From: Cordia subcordata
Lineage: Eukaryota > Streptophyta > Magnoliopsida > Boraginales > Cordiaceae
DNA: 64,000 bases
Assembly: GCA_028554755.1 (NCBI GenBank)
Contig: JAPTOF010000006.1
Coordinates: 2,660,501-2,724,500, forward strand
Direction of reading: 5' to 3'
Positions 1 through 11,164 of this stretch are shown piece by piece. The notes under the pieces were generated by a model that did not search any database, was not told the DNA's origin, and saw only the letters and a program-made list of their open reading frames with translations. How positions within the stretch are numbered: the first letter of the stretch is position 1; the number at the start of each line of letters is the position of its first letter. The position numbers and the translations under genes are program-made.

Positions 1-59
1 CCTTTGAACAAATTATTTACTTCACTTTTACCCTAAACTGACTGTTACCATGTTGGCAG

Positions 60-1464
60 TGGCTTGGCCTGGACAAAGAATTGAAGCACCTTGTTATTGA
101 AACAACTCCAAATCAGGTAATTGCAATTTTCGTTTCATTAATCTAATAAAATTTGGGCATTTAAGCACACTATTGCTAATTGTTCGATTATGTGGCTCCA
201 CCCCTCAATATTGGTCCCTTTCGCCCGTCAAATGATTTTTGACCAAGTAATAGGAGAGAGAAAAAGTTGGAATGCGATAGAAGCCAAACAAAACTACATT
301 AGTTTATTGTATTATGTGAGCTAAACCACTTTCTAGCTTTGGTCCTTGTTGACTGCTTCTGTAACATGCACAAGAATACATGTTAGCAGGTCTTTTGTGT
401 GCTTGCATGAAGGTGTAAAGCTCAATGACATCTTGTCTTAGATTTGTGTACTTGTGTCTTATATTTATTTGCCAAAAATCAATTTTTTCTTGTATTTATG
501 TGCCAACAAAAGAATTGGTTTGGTTGTCTCTTTTGGATAATATTCTTTTGATGTGATGTCAAAGCAAATTAGATGAGCTCATGAGGATATAGATAGAGAA
601 TAATTTATTTTTTATGCTGGAGGAAAGTTTGAGCTTTGATTTAACAGAATTTATTGGTATAGAAATGCAAAAAAATGCAATGTTGGATGATTTCTTGCAG
701 GACCCACTGGTAACTAAAGGAGCAAGTTTGGTTCCTTTGCTTGGAATTGATGTCTGGGAACACGCATACTACTTGCAGGTACATACAGAGTTTACCCTTA
801 TTTTTTCAGTAGTTGTGATTTGATAGTCTGATATGCCAATGGGATTATAATTGGGAGAGAGTAGTTATATTTTGTTGCTTGTTGAAGGTGCTAGAATATG
901 AAACGGGTCTTTTTTTAACATTTTCTTGTCTTTTTCCTTTTTTTTTCCCCTCTTTCCAATTAGGGGAATTGACTTTAGGGAGTGGGGAAGGGAAAGGATT
1001 AGTGTTTTGATCATGAGATGGATGCATTTTTTTTTTTTCATGCTAGCTTCCACTAAGTACTTTGGTGGTTCGATTAATAAGTTGTCAATTTAGGAGAATT
1101 TACTAGAAGATGATTTTTTGAGTATCAATGCATAGGAGTCCAGGAGCTGGACATGAATTTGGCTAATGTTTTTCGTTGACGGATAAACACTGCGTCTTTC
1201 AAGTTTTCGTGTAGTGATGTTTCAAAAATCTTCTTTTTCTCTTGCTCCCCCCTTCCAAGCCAAAATTTTCCAATCCTTCTGCACCTATTTCCTTAAATGC
1301 AGGTATTCTTATGTTTTATACGTTTTCTGTGTTGATACGAGTAATTACTACTTATGTTTTACGTGTTGCAGTACAAGAATGTGAAACCAGATTACCTGAA
1401 GAATATATGGAAGGTCATGAACTGGAAGTATGCAAGTGAAGTTTATGAGAAAGAATGCCCTTAA
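60..1464 (+). CDS. MSD1: Manganese superoxide dismutase, mitochondrial (3' part of gene)
   Basis: These are the last three coding exons of a Mn superoxide dismutase, which converts superoxide to hydrogen peroxide and oxygen in the mitochondrial matrix. Exons are 60-116 (19 codons, starting [12 protein letters not shown]), 701-778 (26 codons) and 1372-1464 (30 codons plus TAA). All junctions are GT-AG and in frame. The middle exon carries the family signature [10 protein letters not shown], whose Asp and His are two of the Mn ligands. The last exon gives [20 protein letters not shown] and ends in the usual plant terminus EVYEKECP. The 5' two thirds of the gene, with the transit peptide and the first two His ligands, lie before the window. 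The assignment to Mn-SOD rather than Fe-SOD rests on the plant Mn-SOD C-terminus. Confidence 0.95.
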
Positions 1465-3373
1465 ATCAAAGGAGACACAGCGATATGGGAGATTACATTG
1501 CGAATAAATCTTTTGACATGATATAGCTGCCCTGTCTTGTTATTGGTTGTATGTTATTGGTTCCTTGCTGGTTGATGTTTTGCTTATTATGGAAACCAAT
1601 GAAAAGCTGGCATGGCTTTCTAGCCCGCTCTTTGTAGTCTCACCTCTTGCCATCTTTTGCCACTTCATTCAAATTTGAATAATGGGTTGTGTTATTGGCT
1701 TGCTTTTAAACCTTTTCTTTTTCCTCGTATCGTTTATCGCAATAACATCTGCATATATGCTTGAGTGTATATATATGTAGTAATCTCTGCGCATATAAGC
1801 GTTTCTAATTGAATAGTATTTTGCTCAAAGCGCTATGCTAGAATCAGTCTAAAAAATGATTGGCAAAGTGGGAGAACTAGAACAAACTTGGATTGTGGTG
1901 ATGCTGCTAGCTACTAGTCTTGCTTCAAACTAATTGCAGATCGAATCATAGTTTGATTTAACAGTTTTCATGTTTGTTCTCTATATTTAGGGGTTTTAGC
2001 TTTTCTTACATTTAGGGATTAATTGTTTTCAGTTCCATTCAAACTGTTGTCTTATTTTTAATTAATTTTTTATTTTGAGAAATTTTTATTTTAGTTTCAC
2101 TGTAACATTTTCTATATTCTTAACCAAATTTTCATTTGACTTGAGGTAATAGTATTGACTAGTGACTAGGGGCTAGGGACGGGATAGGGGATGAAACAAA
2201 ACTCTGTATCCTTAACCAATTTTTCATTTGACCATTTAGGTGATATTATTACTAGGTGATAATTATTATTATTATTTTCTTTTTGTGCGATAAGGAAAAT
2301 CAATTGGGGGGGTTTGTCATTGGAACAATTGACGAAATTCAACCACTAACTAGCAAGTTTTGGGTGCACAACACGTTTTTTATGCTAAGCATTAGTTAGG
2401 TTGAACTACATTTATCTAGGGTGGAACACTAGGATTTAATCCAACTTATGGGCAAAGTTCAACTTTAACACTTACCACTAGGGTATCCTCGAGGAATTCT
2501 AAGGAAATATAATTGTGAGAGATTCTAAGGTGATATAACTGTTAGAGATAGAATAAGAGACGAAACAAAACTAAAAGTTCAGATGAACTCATTTTCTGTT
2601 TTAGAGACCCACCCCCTAGATAACGAAGAACGGGAAGAGAAGAGCTTTTGGAGCTATTTATTACCAACATTCCCCTAAATGTGGGGGATTTGTATGTTTA
2701 ATGAGCTGTTAGAAACTTAAAGCTGGCCCTATACCTTTGTTGACAAGAATAACCTCTGCATTGTTTAGAATTTCAAATGTCTCCTCATTCATTTTTCTAA
2801 CATCACAGACAAATAATTAATAGTGGATCCGAAGTATTCAAAACATGAGAGAGAAAAATGACTTTGGTTTAGCCAAAAAAAAATGATTTTCTGTTAAATG
2901 GTCACCCATTTGAATTTTATGGTTCATGTGGAGGTCACCAGCGAAGGCGAAATTGTGAAACCATCATTAAAATCTAAAAAGCGACATTTTATCAGAACCG
3001 TCTGAAAAAATAGTCTTAGAAAAGTCCTTTTTTTTTTCCCACTTTAATAGTGACCGACTACTGTAGATTGTTGGTATATTCAAGAAACCATCACCTGTCT
3101 CGATGATCGTTCGCCAATCCTGCAGTCAAAGATTTGTAAACTATTCTTCTCAATCACATATCATCAAAGAAGAAACTAGCATGCATTACATTAATTCTAT
3201 AAATACATAGTACGATAGGTTCTTCTTTCTCTATTCATAGTACCACTAGTTCAAAATACTTCAAACTCCGCCCTATACTATAATATTTACACTCTAACAT
3301 GTCAAAATCAAATAAATTCTGATCAAGAAAACAAAAAATAAACGAATCATGAAAACCCTTCATGAGCTTCATG
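1465..3373. other. Intergenic, includes the Mn-SOD 3' UTR
   Basis: There is no coding region I can support. The first few hundred bases after the Mn-SOD stop are probably its 3' UTR. The rest is AT-rich single-copy-looking sequence with no clear inverted or direct repeats. The last part, before 3374, probably includes the 3' UTR of the IDA-like gene on the minus strand. Confidence 0.6.
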
Positions 3374-3625
3374 CTAGTTGTTAACGTTGTTGATTCTCTT
3401 GCTAGGTCCAGATGGTGGCACGAACCCTTTGGGCAGCATGTTCAGAATCAACGGCCCATATCTCTCCCCGACCTTCCTGGTCGTGAAAATTCCACCGTCC
3501 AGATTCTTGAATCCACGAGCATTTGAGTAGACATCATTCAAAGGCCTAGCCGATGAAAATTTGCAGCCAACAAGGCAAAAGAACACAAGAACTGTGAGAA
3601 TGTAAAGCTTGGTTTGTTTCGCCAT
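3374..3625 (-). CDS. IDA-LIKE (IDL) secreted peptide precursor
   Basis: The single-exon product has 83 residues. The start is the ATG at 3625, because it is followed directly by a signal peptide (residues 1 to about 27, hydrophobic core LYILTVLVFFCLVG). A longer upstream ORF exists in frame but would bury this leader. After a variable middle, the C-terminus reads LPKGFVPPSGPSKRINN. This matches the extended PIP motif of the INFLORESCENCE DEFICIENT IN ABSCISSION family, whose processed peptides bind HAESA-type receptor kinases in the apoplast to control organ separation and stress responses. The core PPSGPSKR is intact, but the family's usual His-Asn end is Ile78-Asn79 here. The mature peptide would be cut out of residues about 66-79. 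The family call is firm; which IDL paralogue it is cannot be told. Confidence 0.85.
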   Translation of the reverse strand: MAKQTKLYILTVLVFFCLVGCKFSSARPLNDVYSNARGFKNLDGGIFTTRKVGERYGPLILNMLPKGFVPPSGPSKRINNVNN

Positions 3626-3728
3626 CGCAGATGTTTTGGTTGGTGAAGATTTCTTTGCAAGTAACCTAGGAAGAAGAAAACAAACTTTTGGTTGTGTTTG
3701 CGTTAGAGGGGGGGGGGGGGGGAGGGTG

Positions 3729-3738
3729 TTTTTATAGG
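3729..3738 (-). promoter_or_regulatory. Probable TATA box of the IDL gene
   Basis: The minus strand reads CTATAAAAAC here, about 105 bases upstream of the IDL start codon. A run of G/C (3711-3722) lies between it and the ATG, and a (GT)n tract at about 3762-3775 lies upstream. The distance fits a short leader. Confidence 0.5.
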
Positions 3739-6700
3739 GTGTGTGAAAGAATTTAAGGTGGTGTGTGTGTGTGTGCTGCATGTTGTGTGTAAAATTGAAA
3801 ATGTCAGCGGCTTGGAAGTCAAAGGGCGGTTTAAGCTGACCATTAATTGTTTGTGGGGTCATTTAGCTAAAACAGAAAATTAAATGTTCGTGGGTCCACG
3901 CGCTGTTGTTTAGGACATTATCGTCACCGCTTTAAACTAAATTACTAATTACTAAGTCATTGGATCTGGCTAAATGAGGAAAAAGATGATAAAAAGGATC
4001 ATGCATTTGAGTTGGAGTCGATTTCTGTTATAGCTAAACACAACTCACTCAAAGTGAGAGACAGTTCATTCCACTAATTAATTTTTTGGCTAAGAAAAAG
4101 ATAGCATTTAATTTGTACTCTATAATTAGATGGGTAATTTTAGAAGTTTGATTTTAGTAGCAAAGTTTTATGAGTTGTACTGAATTTGATCGATAACAAC
4201 AACTATCAGAAAAAGAGAAAGAACAAATATGGTTGACATAAGTATAGATATCTGAGATTAAAACAATTAATAGACAATGTTAAATTATCATAATGGATCG
4301 GTTGGCTCCAACTAAACTATATTTACTATGAAGTCTAAAACCATAGTATAGATATTTTATTCTTTTGAAGTTGTGAAATTTTTGAACATGGTAAGGGTAT
4401 CAAATAAAATCTCTCTTTAATCCTAAAATAACACGTTATCTGAAAATAATTATATCTTTTGCTATTATGTGTACTAGAAATTTAGTATATTGATTTAAAA
4501 TATTATTATGTGCACTATATACTGAAAATTAGAAAAAAAAATATTGGGGTGATCATGAGGAATTAAGGGCCTATATGTTATAAGTGATTAGTAACTTACT
4601 GTAACATATGGTCCGCAAGTTGCAAAAGAAGAAAGCAGCAAAAAAGCCCAAATTAACAATTGTTGTGAGAGTAAACTATATTAGTGGGATTGGCTCTCAC
4701 GCGTGGAGTGGGAGTGTGGGCATCATTTTGGCAAAATTCGGATCTTTCAAGGGGATTAACGCTACAGACTTGACTCGCAACGCTCATATTTAGCCAGCCG
4801 GCCCAGGTTCGCGTCTACGAACTTTCCAGTGCAACCTACGCGTCGGCGCCCACTTCTCATCCATGTCGGACACCTTCCTCACTTCTTGCCATGCACGTCA
4901 TCTGAGCTACTTAGCTCGCGTCGGATTTTAATCACGCCCGTAATGTTCTTACAATTTATATTACCGGTTTATAATAATAATATTTTTCACAAAATTATAA
5001 CGTGTTGTAGAAATCAAAATCTAACCATGTTTGCTATGCTCTGTAGGCGGTAGTTGATTTGGGCTGTCCCTAATACTAGTGTGATCTTAGAAACTAATTA
5101 ATAGTAGTATTTTTCAATAGAATTTTAATTTTCTTCCTTAATTAGATTATTGAAGTTAAGAGGTTGTTAAGGTTGGACTTTATTACGTGTCGGATCGGAA
5201 ATCCTAGTAAATGACGCATTAAAACGTAATCAAGGCGTTTCATGAATAGACATAAAATTGAAGGAGCCATCAAATTGAGTATAATTTATTTTTTGTACGG
5301 AGTGATTAATTATAGCATGCCTCTTTTGATTGACCTTCGTGGGTCGACGTGGTTCAATATTATTTGTACTAAGCTCTGAGAAATGACACCATTTTCCAGT
5401 CAAAAAGTAAATAGCCTAAATTTTTCTCTTTAACTCTTTAATGGAGTCTAAGTCGGTTAAAAATTAAATCTTTTTAGACGAATCACTCTTGCCTTATCAT
5501 CGTTTAAAAAATTTTGAACTAACTAGAAATTAAGTTTGATAGACACATGTCCTTCACATTTCATCTTGTAATTCAAAACAAAAAATAATAAAATGAAATT
5601 TTAAAAGAGTCCATGAAGTATATATTGTAAAAAAAAAAATGAAGAAAAATAGGTTGGGACTCTGCTAATGGATTAAAAAGAAAAGGGAAAATATTAACAG
5701 AACTGGATTCAACTCAACGACTCCTATTAAATAATATTGCCTTGGTGGTTAAGTTTGAATAGCTGCCAGAAGAATGAACCGCGTTGATGTCGGTGCTAAT
5801 TCTTCCTGCGTACGCAAAACAGATTTCTTTTGCTTTTACATTTTCATGGTGTTTGCCAGAATAAGGATTTGTTTGAATTGATTTTTTCTAAAAGTATTTT
5901 TTTATAATTCTTCAAAAAAAAAATTTTGAAAAAAAGTTGGATTTGAGATTTTCTTTAGAGTTTTAATTTTTTTGAATGGTAATTCAAATACTTATTGCAA
6001 AAAACTATATTTTTTAAAAGAAAAAAGCATTCTTCATTAAAAAAAAAAATAGGACATAAGGAACGAGACTTTTTAATACAGACAAGTAGTAACTTCACCC
6101 GGTAAAATCCTCCTAGAAGTACACACTAGTGCACAATATGTAACATTACGAATGACACTCTAATTGTGAGCATAATTATTAATTGTGATGTGATTAATTA
6201 ATTATAGATAAACATTTATTTTATTAGCGAGACAAAATTATTTGAGGTTAAATAATTTTTCAAAGCAAAAGTATCATGATGAATCATCGCCACAATGTTA
6301 AGTGTGATCAGCCCATGAAACATGCAATCCAAAAAACAATCACTAGCAGGCTAGCAGCCATTGTTGAAGGCACTTATCAGCCAACTCGATGATATATTAT
6401 TATTATTATGTTCGATTTTTAACCTTTAGGGAAATCAACCCAGAAATAACTAATAAATTAATCAACGGAAGCTTTAATAGAATAGTTTTAAGCCATTAAT
6501 GGCGATGCGCACTCATCTTGCCGCAACTTATTAATTAATTAAAAGACAATAGAATATCAGAACGCAATTATCATTTTTGCTATTACAAAAAGCTAATTTG
6601 CATGGACATGGAGCAAAGTTTCAAAATTTGTCATCATTTGTGAATCGACAAAGGTAACATTTTTGGCCTCCCTTAAACCCCACACTCCACAGGCGTGCCA

Positions 6701-7630
6701 TTTGTGTCCGGAGACCTTATCCAATATTAGAGCTCATGCTAACCCTAGCTTGCACATGTAGATGAACTTCAGATTATGTTTGTTTTTAGCTAACATCAGA
6801 TTATTGACCAGAAAAGAAAAAAAAGAAACTAACATCAGATTTGAAGTCATTTTCCAGAGTCCAAATTATCTTTAAAAATCTGTAACAAGTTGTTGATCGG
6901 GGTAGTAGTGGTTTCACTTAAGAAAACACAAGTTTGAATTGTAGGAAGCGCACTTTTTAAGTAGGCTTTTCTTTAATTGCTCTGAGCCTGATGGAGATTA
7001 CTCTCAAGTCTAATATGGTCGTTTAAGATACCCTAACTAAAAGTGAAGAAAAAGAATCTTAAAACATCATTATTCTTTAATTACCAGTAAGTCGCAATAT
7101 TTTGTTTGAACCTTTGTCATCATTGTATCAAAATATTACTCGTTTTATAATTTGGTAAAGGTTATGCATTAGAATGTACTATTATACTACAAAATTTGTA
7201 GCCTCAAATTAAAGTGAATCTATTCATAATCACACTTAATGTGAGTTTTATTAGTGAAAATGAATAAAAGGATTAAAAAAAGGTGCGAAATTATCTTGCA
7301 TTAACAAAATATCTTAGTATGAGCATATATATAATATATTTTAGTGGTCGGTTAATATGATAGTATAATCTAATAAGTAACTAAGAAGTTAAAAAGCTAA
7401 AAAGTGAAGCGCTGAAAATTACATAAATTCTACGTAAACGTAGTAGGTAAGAGCAAAAAGAATGAAAAGAAGATCATGGAAGTCAAGAATAATGATTCAC
7501 CACTACTCGATGTGTCTATCCTCACACACATAACCAATGAATTCTCGAATTAATGGCCCTACATTCATCATGAACGTTGGCATGTCTACTTAATCCTACT
7601 AATACCATATCATATACCGTGGCGTGAAAG
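3739..7630. other. Intergenic, about 3.9 kb
   Basis: This stretch separates two divergently oriented peptide genes and holds no gene I can support. A locally GC-richer patch at about 4670-4930 contains two short ORFs (4608-4793 and 4829-5053) without recognisable motifs. At 5863-6060 there is an AT-rich block starting GGATTTGTTTGAATTGA. It resembles the left end of the MITE family seen at 24.7 and 45.1 kb, but it lacks a matching right end. Confidence 0.5.
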
Positions 7631-7631
7631 C

Positions 7632-7643
7632 TTATATTTATAT
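7632..7643 (+). promoter_or_regulatory. Probable TATA box of the CEP-like gene
   Basis: TTATATTTATAT lies about 55-60 bases upstream of the start codon at 7695. This is a suitable TATA element for a gene with a short leader. Confidence 0.45.
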
Positions 7644-7694
7644 CAATTCACCAAGGGTCGCATTAAATTCCTACCGCAGCTCTCTCCTTATGAA

Positions 7695-7970
7695 ATGGCT
7701 GGAAAGAAAACCATCCCTTGGTTATATTTCTTGGTTATTCTGTCGCTCGTGGTTTATGGTCGGGTAACGACTTGTGAGGTTCTCTACCGTTCATCTAGGC
7801 GTACTTGGGCCAGCCCGATGAGAAAATTGGCGTCGGAGCAACCAAAGGAGCCGAATAAATCCTGGGATGAAGCTGGTAAGAGAAAACAAGGGGCTGTGAA
7901 TGTCATGGACGATGATTACAATTTCTATAGAACACATGAAGATGTTCCAAGCCCTGGTATAGGCCATTGA
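7695..7970 (+). CDS. CEP-like secreted signalling peptide precursor
   Basis: This single-exon gene encodes 91 residues. Residues 1 to about 27 form a signal peptide (core WLYFLVILSLVVYG). The middle is basic and variable, and the last residues are DVPSPGIGH followed directly by the stop. The SPGIGH end matches the C-terminus of C-terminally encoded peptides (CEP, usual end SPGVGH or SPGIGH), which act in the apoplast through CEPR receptor kinases. The GH end is also shared with PIP peptides. The Arg-Pro-Thr part of a classical CEP is missing. An acidic DDDY (residues 72-75) sits just before the conserved end and is a possible tyrosine-sulfation site. An ATG at 7690 is in another frame. That this is a secreted peptide hormone precursor is likely; the exact family is uncertain. 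Confidence 0.75.
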   Translation: MAGKKTIPWLYFLVILSLVVYGRVTTCEVLYRSSRRTWASPMRKLASEQPKEPNKSWDEAGKRKQGAVNVMDDDYNFYRTHEDVPSPGIGH

Positions 7971-8755
7971 AGTGAAGATGTGTTTCAAGTTGTGGCACAG
8001 GGCCACTCAAGTGGCCTGAGGTATTGGTCCTTTATGAATTGCACCGTGATGTGAGACCGTACAAGGCATGCATGGCCGCCTATAAGTGTGCTTTTTTGCT
8101 TTGTATTCTTCTTCTTCTTTCTCTTCTTTGAATAATTTTTTGGTGTGTTTTTTCCTCACCTTTAGTTGGTGTAGATAGATTTCGGTGCAGGGCTGTCAAG
8201 AATTTTTGTCAAAATTGCCCCCGTTGCTGAATGAGTAATGTTAGATATGACTCCAGTTTTAAACTCAAATATTATCTTTTATATATATGCCTAGTTAGGT
8301 GATTAAAAGAAAAAATACGTTAATAAGTATAGTAACTAGGCATTTATATAAGTGGTGATATTTAAGTATTAAAAATAGAGTGATAACTTTATTACTCTTG
8401 CTAAACCAATAAGGGAGCAGTTCTTTCTCATAATTATGGTTATCTATTTCGATATTATACATACATGTATATGAATTAGGTACTGAAATGAAATATATTT
8501 TAAAATTTCCATTCAATAATTGGTTACATTTTTGTTTCCTATGGCTGGTAGTGTTCTTTTTTTATATCATTATGTGGAGCGCATTTGTCCTAATTCCTAA
8601 TTTGGCCCTTGCATAGATTCTCAGGAGCTAGGTGGTAGTCATATATGGGCCCGAAATGATTTAACTAATATTCAAGCCCAAACGGGCCTTCTGTCCTTAC
8701 CCCTATGTAGTGGTGCTTGGTTGGTCCTTTATTAGCCACGCCGTACTTGGGATAT
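7971..8755. other. 3' UTR and intergenic
   Basis: The first 200 bases are probably the 3' UTR of the CEP-like gene. The remainder has no ORF or repeat that I can assign. Confidence 0.5.
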
Positions 8756-10066
8756 GGCCTCGTTTGCTATGAACTTTTTTTTAAAATTATTTTTTCTAAA
8801 CTTTTTTTTTTTAAGTACTTTTTTGAGAACTTAGGGCTCGTTTGAAAACGCTTACGTTGAGCGTTTCTTGTTCTCGTTGCTGCAATTGCAAAAACCAACT
8901 TAAAAACGTGTTTGTTAATGTTGCGTGTTTCCAAGAAAAAAGAAAACAAGAAACTACTTTATGGTAACTCAAATAAACCAAAAAAAGTGGTTTTCTCTTG
9001 ATGACAAAATGTGTTGTTGGAGCGGTAAGGCACCACATTTTTTTTAATGAGGTTCTTTGTTCGAACCCTCTTAGCAACAACAAATATCTGTTTTTCTTAT
9101 CTTTCTTTTCTTTTTAAAACGTTAAAGTACCCTATGATATAATTTCTCAGCATTTACCTGAAACGTCTTCTTCTCTCCCAATATCAATCAGGTAAGGTAT
9201 GTATACATGCTTGCAATCTTTTTGTTTTCCTTGTATCTTTTTCTTTTTTCTGTATTTGAGATTTTTCTCCAAATCGGCCTTCTCTAGATTTACAATTTCT
9301 TCTTCGTTCTCCAGATTGACAATTTCTTCTTCGTCTTCGCTCGTCGAGCAGCTGTGTCATACTTGTATATGACTGATTTTTGTGGTAATTATGTAAACTT
9401 TCGAAATTTGGGGTTGATTTCGTGTTGCCATTTTTGGGATTTTTGTTAAAAGGAATGAAATTTAGCCCTAACCTAGGCGAGTGGGAAATTGTTGGAGGCA
9501 TTTGTGGGTGAAAAAGATGTTGTAGTTTTGAAAATTTTTTGTGGTTGAAGGGTCAGTTTTCTTGGTGGAATTTCAGAAGTTCTCTGAGGATGTTCTTCAT
9601 TAGCTTTTGATGGTTTATTACGTGAAGCAAGATTGATGGTTTATTATGTGAATTAAGATGATCTTTGTATTTAAAAATGTTTAAAATTATATAAAATTTG
9701 ATTTATGTTGTCTTGCTAAAAGAAAAACAAGAGGCAAAAACAAATTATAAACTATGGGCAACCAAACAAGTCTTTAGCTTTTGTTTACAAATTTTGGAAT
9801 TTAACCAAACGCGTTTACCCTTTTTGTTTTCAATTGTTGTTACCAGTTTTCTGATTGTGATTTTGGTTTCTGTTTATAAAATTTTTGACAGCGTTACCAA
9901 ACGAGCCCTTAAAAATTCTAACTTTTAAAAAAAGTTAAAATTATATTTTTTTGAGTTTTAATTTTTTTAAATTTAATTTAAATAGTCATTACAAAAGAAT
10001 ATACTTTTCTTTTTTAAGAAAAAAATGCTTTCTCATAAACTAAAAAAAGCCAACCCAAACATGTCC
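8756..10066. mobile_element. MITE (GGCCTGTTTGGATT family) split by an inserted element
   Basis: The left end reads GGCCTCGTTTGC and the right end GCCAACCCAAACATGTCC, the imperfect inverted ends of an AT-rich MITE family with other copies at 12.7, 24.7, 45.1 and 56.1 kb. The copy is interrupted at 8834-9908 by a second element. Without the insert it would be about 230 bp, the usual size for the family. No protein is encoded. Confidence 0.55.
8834..9908. mobile_element. Non-autonomous PIF/Harbinger-like TIR element, TSD TTA
   Basis: The 1,075-bp element has terminal inverted repeats: left GGGCTCGTTTGAAAACGCTT, right end CCAAACGAGCCC. It is flanked on both sides by TTA (8831-8833 and 9909-9911). 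A 3-bp TTA/TAA duplication and GGG...TTTG ends are typical of PIF/Harbinger (Tourist-type) elements. CGTTTGG-like motifs recur below both ends. The interior holds a short tandem repeat (about 9285-9337, TTTACAATTTCTTCTTCGT-like) and no transposase-like ORF, so movement would depend on a transposase supplied elsewhere. A tRNA-like stretch (9018-9085, GTTCGAACC B-box-like) may be a still older SINE fragment. Confidence 0.7.
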
Positions 10067-10474
10067 TGATATATGCACCATATAAAGGGGTTCAAATACT
10101 TATTTATTAGGCACAAAGCTATCTTAAAGTCTATAAGTTTAAACTTTATTATCTATATATAATATATAATTTATACTATTATATATCTTGATACATGGTA
10201 TATACAAACATCAAACTAAAGCACAAAACTTTTTAAATAACTGATAAGTTAAGAAAGAAACTATACAAGTTAATTATATAATATTACAACTAATAATGGT
10301 CAAAATAAAGATATGATTATTTTTCAAATAAAAAGAGAAAGATCACATACCAAAATAAATCTCGCTGAGGACAAATTAAATGTCATTCCCTTATCGATTT
10401 CCCTACTGCCAATCTCTATACAGCTCGTTCCTCAACAAGTGTTTGATCAATTTCTTTTTTCTTTTTGTTGGTTT
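10067..10474. other. AT-rich intergenic
   Basis: I find no gene, inverted repeat or tandem repeat that I can support here. Confidence 0.5.
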
Positions 10475-11025
10475 TTTGCTTATAGACTCATTTAGGTGTA
10501 ATAGTACCGCTAGCCTCTAAATTTACGAAATAGTAATAAAGAGCCTTTGTGTTTTATCGAAATTTGCACAAATACCCCCTCCATTAGGTTTTTCATCTAT
10601 TTTAATCTTGATTGTGCAACACACACTAAAAATAAGAAATGAGACTGAGCTTTGTTTTTTATGCTTAATTGCACAAACACCCCCTGTGTTTTTCTTTCTT
10701 TCAACCCTAAGTTTAGATTCACTATATTTAAAAAAAAATTAAAATTAAAATCACCACTAACACCCCCTGCACAAACACCCCCTGTATATTTTTACTTTAA
10801 TTTTTCTTTTTTTTTAAAAATAAAATAACCACAAAATAGACATTTTATTAAATAAAATAAGGACAAAATGAACATTTTTCAAAATCCGTTAACTAATTAA
10901 CGGAAAACTTGATGGAGGGGCAAGCGTGCAAATTTTAAAAGATCACAGGGAATTAGCATTGATATTTTGTAAATTTAAGGACTAACGATACTATTAGACC
11001 TAAATACAATAAGTCTATAAGTAAA
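10475..11025. mobile_element. Fold-back element with inverted repeats of about 110 bp
   Basis: The left arm (from CTTATAGAC at 10479, through ATTTAGGTGTAATAGTACCG, to CCCCCTCCATTAGG near 10590) is repeated inverted in the right arm. The right arm runs from GATGGAGGGG near 10910 through CTATTAGACCTAAAT to GTCTATAAG at 11021. Similarity extends over roughly 110 bp per arm with small indels. The middle is AT-rich with CACCCCCTG repeats and no ORF. Long-arm, non-coding structure fits a fold-back or MULE-derived MITE. A clean target duplication could not be read, so the outer limits are approximate. Confidence 0.6.
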
Positions 11026-11147
11026 TTTTTTTTTTAAAGTGACTCCTCTAATAACAAGCATTAAAAAATTGTAGGCACAATTAATGTACCACTGCTCTGC
11101 TTATTGTCTGCTCAAGCCTCTCAATCGTTGTTGGATCGTGCAATGTG

Positions 11148-11164
11148 TATATATATATATATAT
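11148..11164. repeat. (TA)n microsatellite
   Basis: A short uninterrupted TA dinucleotide run lies in intergenic DNA. Confidence 0.8.

Noticed and set aside
4608..5053. Two short plus-strand ORFs in a GC-richer patch
   Set aside because: No domain, no splice partners and no start context; the frames are short enough to be chance.
6893..7060. Possible SINE head (GTAGTAGTGGTTT with AGTTTGAATTG downstream)
   Set aside because: Box A and box B matches are weak and neither a tail nor a target duplication was found.
8811..9501. Minus-strand ORFs of 90 and 105 codons
   Set aside because: They lie inside the Harbinger-like element, do not resemble a transposase and run through low-complexity sequence.
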